Below, in pieces: positions 62,085-64,000 of a DNA stretch of 64,000 nt. The stretch lies in contig DATCBD010000058.1 of NCBI GenBank assembly GCA_036512155.1, forward strand, positions 18,096-82,095. The letters are read 5' to 3'. Positions within the stretch are counted from its first letter, which is position 1; each line of letters begins with the position of its first letter. Source of the DNA: Palsa-739 sp036512155 (GTDB taxonomy: Bacteria; Actinomycetota; Thermoleophilia; Gaiellales; Gaiellaceae). A program made the translations under genes and the position numbers. A model generated the notes under the pieces. The model did no database searches. It was not told the DNA's origin and saw nothing but the letters and a program-made list of their open reading frames with translations.

Positions 62085-63254
62085 TCAGTGGCCGTTCGCG
62101 AGGAGCGGCGCGAGCGACTGGACCTGCACGGTGTCGCTCGCGTTGCCGAGGAACGGCATGTTCCAGTTCTGCTCGATCGTCTGGAGCAGCGAGTAGTGGT
62201 TGGTCGGGGCAGCGTCGGTCACGCCCTTGGCGCCGTTTCGCTGGACGACGATCATCGGGACGTGGCCGCCGGCGTACAGCGTGCCGCCGGTGAGGTCGCC
62301 GCCACCGCCCGTCGCCGGATTCGCCGGCGTGCTCGGGAGCACGGGCGAGTCGCAACAGCCGCTGTTGTCCTCGGGGCCGTACGGCGCATTGTCCTCGTAG
62401 CCGCCCTCGTCCCAGGTGATGAAGATCGCCGAGTGGCCCGTCCACGCGCGGGACTTCATGATTGCGGTCACCCACGTCTGCAGGAACGTGTTCCCGTCCG
62501 TGTACAGCGTCGCCTGCGCAGGATCGCTCGGCGAGTTCGGGTACGGGCACGCCGGCGCGCCGCCGTGCATGTCGTTGCAGATGTTCGGCGAGATCCACAC
62601 GAACTGCGCCACCTTCCCGGATTTGAGATCGCCGGTCAGCGCGGTGAGAGGCACCACCTTGTCGAGGCGTTGCGCGTTGTCGAGCACGTCCGTGTACTGC
62701 ATGAACGGATTGTGCTTGCGGACGTACAAAGCCGTGCCCGTATCACCGCCGCTCGTACAGTCCGGATCCGCGGCCGGGCTCGAGCAGTCGCCGTAGTTCC
62801 CCTTGTATCCGGCCGAGGGCATCGAGTCCATGTATCCCTTCCAGCTCACCTTGGCCTGCTCGAGCTGGTCGACGAGGTTGAGGTGATTGAAGTACCCGTT
62901 GTCCGCCTGCGCCTCGTCGTCGGCGTTCGAGCCCCAGGTGCTCCCACTCGTCACCGCGACGTAGTTGGGGAGACTCGTATGCGTCACCCCGGAATAGTTC
63001 GTCTCAAGGCTGTCGTTGCTCGCGAGGCCCTGGATGAACGTCGTATTCGGATTCGACGGGCTGAGGAGGTCCGAGTACGACGTGTTCTCCATCATGATCA
63101 CGAAGACGTGATCCATTTGCGGAAACGTCGCCGCGCGCACCGCGGCGCCGCTCGACCCCGTATCCGAACGGGATGCGACGGCGGGCACGGTCGCGACGAC
63201 GAGCGCGGTGCACGCGCTCGCCAGCACAATCGCGCTCAACACTCGAATGCGCAT
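62085..63254 (-). CDS. Secreted phosphoesterase (acid phosphatase/phospholipase C-like)
   Basis: 389 residues; ATG at 63254 preceded by AAAGGAG. Signal peptide MRIRVLSAIVLASACTALVVATVPAVA. Phosphoesterase family (alkaline-phosphatase fold): HVFVIMMENTSYSDL near residue 49, LPNYVAVTSG with the Thr/Ser loop, PLTALTGDL, FVWISPNICNDMHGG, ITWDEGGYEDN (metal Asp) and GGHVPMIVV. Acts outside the cell on phosphate esters or phospholipids. Confidence 0.9.
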   Translation of the reverse strand: MRIRVLSAIVLASACTALVVATVPAVASRSDTGSSGAAVRAATFPQMDHVFVIMMENTSYSDLLSPSNPNTTFIQGLASNDSLETNYSGVTHTSLPNYVAVTSGSTWGSNADDEAQADNGYFNHLNLVDQLEQAKVSWKGYMDSMPSAGYKGNYGDCSSPAADPDCTSGGDTGTALYVRKHNPFMQYTDVLDNAQRLDKVVPLTALTGDLKSGKVAQFVWISPNICNDMHGGAPACPYPNSPSDPAQATLYTDGNTFLQTWVTAIMKSRAWTGHSAIFITWDEGGYEDNAPYGPEDNSGCCDSPVLPSTPANPATGGGGDLTGGTLYAGGHVPMIVVQRNGAKGVTDAAPTNHYSLLQTIEQNWNMPFLGNASDTVQVQSLAPLLANGH

Positions 63255-63441
63255 GAAGACTCCTTTCGTCAGGGTGGGCAAAACCGCCCGAGACCTGGTC
63301 GAGCGGTCCAACCAAGGCCGCTCGAGCGTACTAACTCGCGGCCGCAGCCGTCGCGCCCGCTACCCCAGCCCGACAACCAGAAATGACAAGTCTGGGACAA
63401 GCAGCAGCTCTTCGCGTTCCTCGCGCAGCCGGCGCACGATC
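63255..63441. other. Intergenic region upstream of the phosphoesterase gene
   Basis: Holds the ribosome site AAAGGAG next to the phosphoesterase start; its promoter must lie here. A minus-strand stretch at 63360-63440 could encode RRLREEREELLLVPDLSFLVVG before a stop and may be another gene remnant; nothing firm. Confidence 0.35.
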
Positions 63442-63604
63442 TCACCCGGTACCTGGGTTGAGGTGGTTGCAGACCTTCGCGGCGGCCTGGAATTGCGGCG
63501 AGCTTGGGTCCCATTGGCTCGACGAGCTGACGATCGATCCTTGGCATTTTGGGTCGGGGAAGTACGGCACGCCGTTTGGCGCGCATGCACTTGGCGACTG
63601 CCAT
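63442..63604 (-). pseudogene. Frameshifted small secreted-protein gene (CMRxNGVPxFPDP family)
   Basis: One frame gives MAVAKCMRA from 63604; the adjacent frame continues NGVPYFPDPKCQG and SSPQFQAAAKVCNHLNPG to the stop at 63442. Joined, they match a family frequent in actinobacterial secreted proteins (CMR--GVP-FPDP ... SPQFQAAQ-AC). A single extra A in the AAA near the junction explains the shift. The N-terminal leader is not identifiable. Confidence 0.55.
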
Positions 63605-63737
63605 GAGAACTTGATGTGCTGCCGTATGTGCGCCGGGGTCTTCTGGAATCCGGCTGGCGCAAGCGACGCGCGTAGCTGCATGCCTCCGACAGTCCGTCGA
63701 GGCGCAAGACACCGCGTTACGCCAGTGTGCGGGAATG

Positions 63738-64000
63738 TCACTCGAACGCCACGAACGCACTTGCGAGCGCGGGCGAGCGGAAGACGTACACGTAGAAATC
63801 GTTCTCGAAGTCCGGAATGCCGTTAGGGATCCACGGCTCCGTCGGTTTCGGTAATCCCGCTTGCTGAAGCTGCCAAGTCCCGAGGTAGACGGATGCGGCG
63901 TACTTGTTCACGAAGACTGGAAGCCCGGCCCGAGCAAAGGCGGATACAACCTCGCCTAGGTCGTAATAGCCGTTCCCGTCGAGAACACCGCTCTGGCTCC
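63738..64000 (-). CDS. C-terminal part of an unknown protein, 5' end outside window
   Basis: 87 codons open to the right edge, ending at the TGA at 63738-63740. Reads SGVLDGNGYYDLGEVVSAFA, AGLPVFVNKYAASVYLGTWQ, PWIPNGIPDFENDFYVYVF and ends SAFVAFE. No family recognised; the frame is continuous and protein-like. Confidence 0.6.
   Translation of the reverse strand, partial: SQSGVLDGNGYYDLGEVVSAFARAGLPVFVNKYAASVYLGTWQLQQAGLPKPTEPWIPNGIPDFENDFYVYVFRSPALASAFVAFE

Overview
The window is dense, visibly GC-rich chromosomal DNA with short intergenic gaps, frequent GTG starts and many ATGA/GTGA stop-start overlaps. Together with an F420-type nitroreductase, a DUF2630 protein, a TIGR03118-type propeller and a secreted protein with W-G...QW-RC...G..C Ig-like repeats, this suggests an actinobacterium, probably class Thermoleophilia (Gaiellales/Solirubrobacterales-like). 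That placement is inference from gene content. No rRNA, tRNA, CRISPR array, prophage or complete insertion sequence was seen. Both window edges cut a gene.

Layout. 0-4 kb: glycan genes (glycosyltransferase with a C-terminal helical domain, GH130 phosphorylase, second GT4). 4-9.8 kb: MFS exporter, a TetR/DUF4386/MDR-oxidoreductase stress-type module with clear palindromic operators, small zinc-finger and DUF5996 proteins, F420-type nitroreductase. 9.8-17 kb: glycerol kinase, alpha/beta hydrolase, cytochrome bd oxidase (cydAB), DyP peroxidase, DUF2630, type II NADH dehydrogenase. 17-27.4 kb: a glucoside-uptake locus with LacI regulators at both ends, a GH1 beta-glucosidase and an Opp-type ABC importer, with two GTTTCCGGAA operators between the divergent binding-protein and lacI genes. 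27.4-31.5 kb: a palindromic inverted-repeat element, a Zur-type regulator and a zinc ABC importer with two permeases. 31.5-35.2 kb: BNR-propeller/MoaD-like pair, Ig-repeat secreted protein, SixA phosphatase, DUF4239 membrane protein.

35.2-44 kb: a second Opp/Dpp-type importer operon, a PIG-V-like mannosyltransferase and a divergent GH76 alpha-mannanase. 44-48.1 kb: BBE-type flavoprotein, a 32-residue lipoprotein, an OmpR/histidine-kinase pair and a VapBC toxin-antitoxin. 48.1-61.3 kb: aldo/keto reductase and class V aminotransferase sharing one CATG for their divergent starts, followed by an eleven-gene minus-strand operon (50199-60118). That operon encodes a Liv-type importer plus TIM-barrel isomerase, two ketopantoate-reductase-like enzymes, an M24 pita-bread hydrolase with altered metal ligands, tryptophan 2,3-dioxygenase and a PLP dehydratase, and faces a GntR/FCD regulator. 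61.3-64 kb: a decaying zone (truncated cupin, Ltp-domain remnant, frameshifted small secreted protein) around a secreted phosphoesterase.

The most noteworthy items are the tightly coupled eleven-gene catabolic operon of unknown substrate, and the 236-bp BIME/MITE-like element at 27421-27656. The element has 47-nt inverted termini with compensated hairpin stems, and it appears to have supplied the end of the zur coding sequence.
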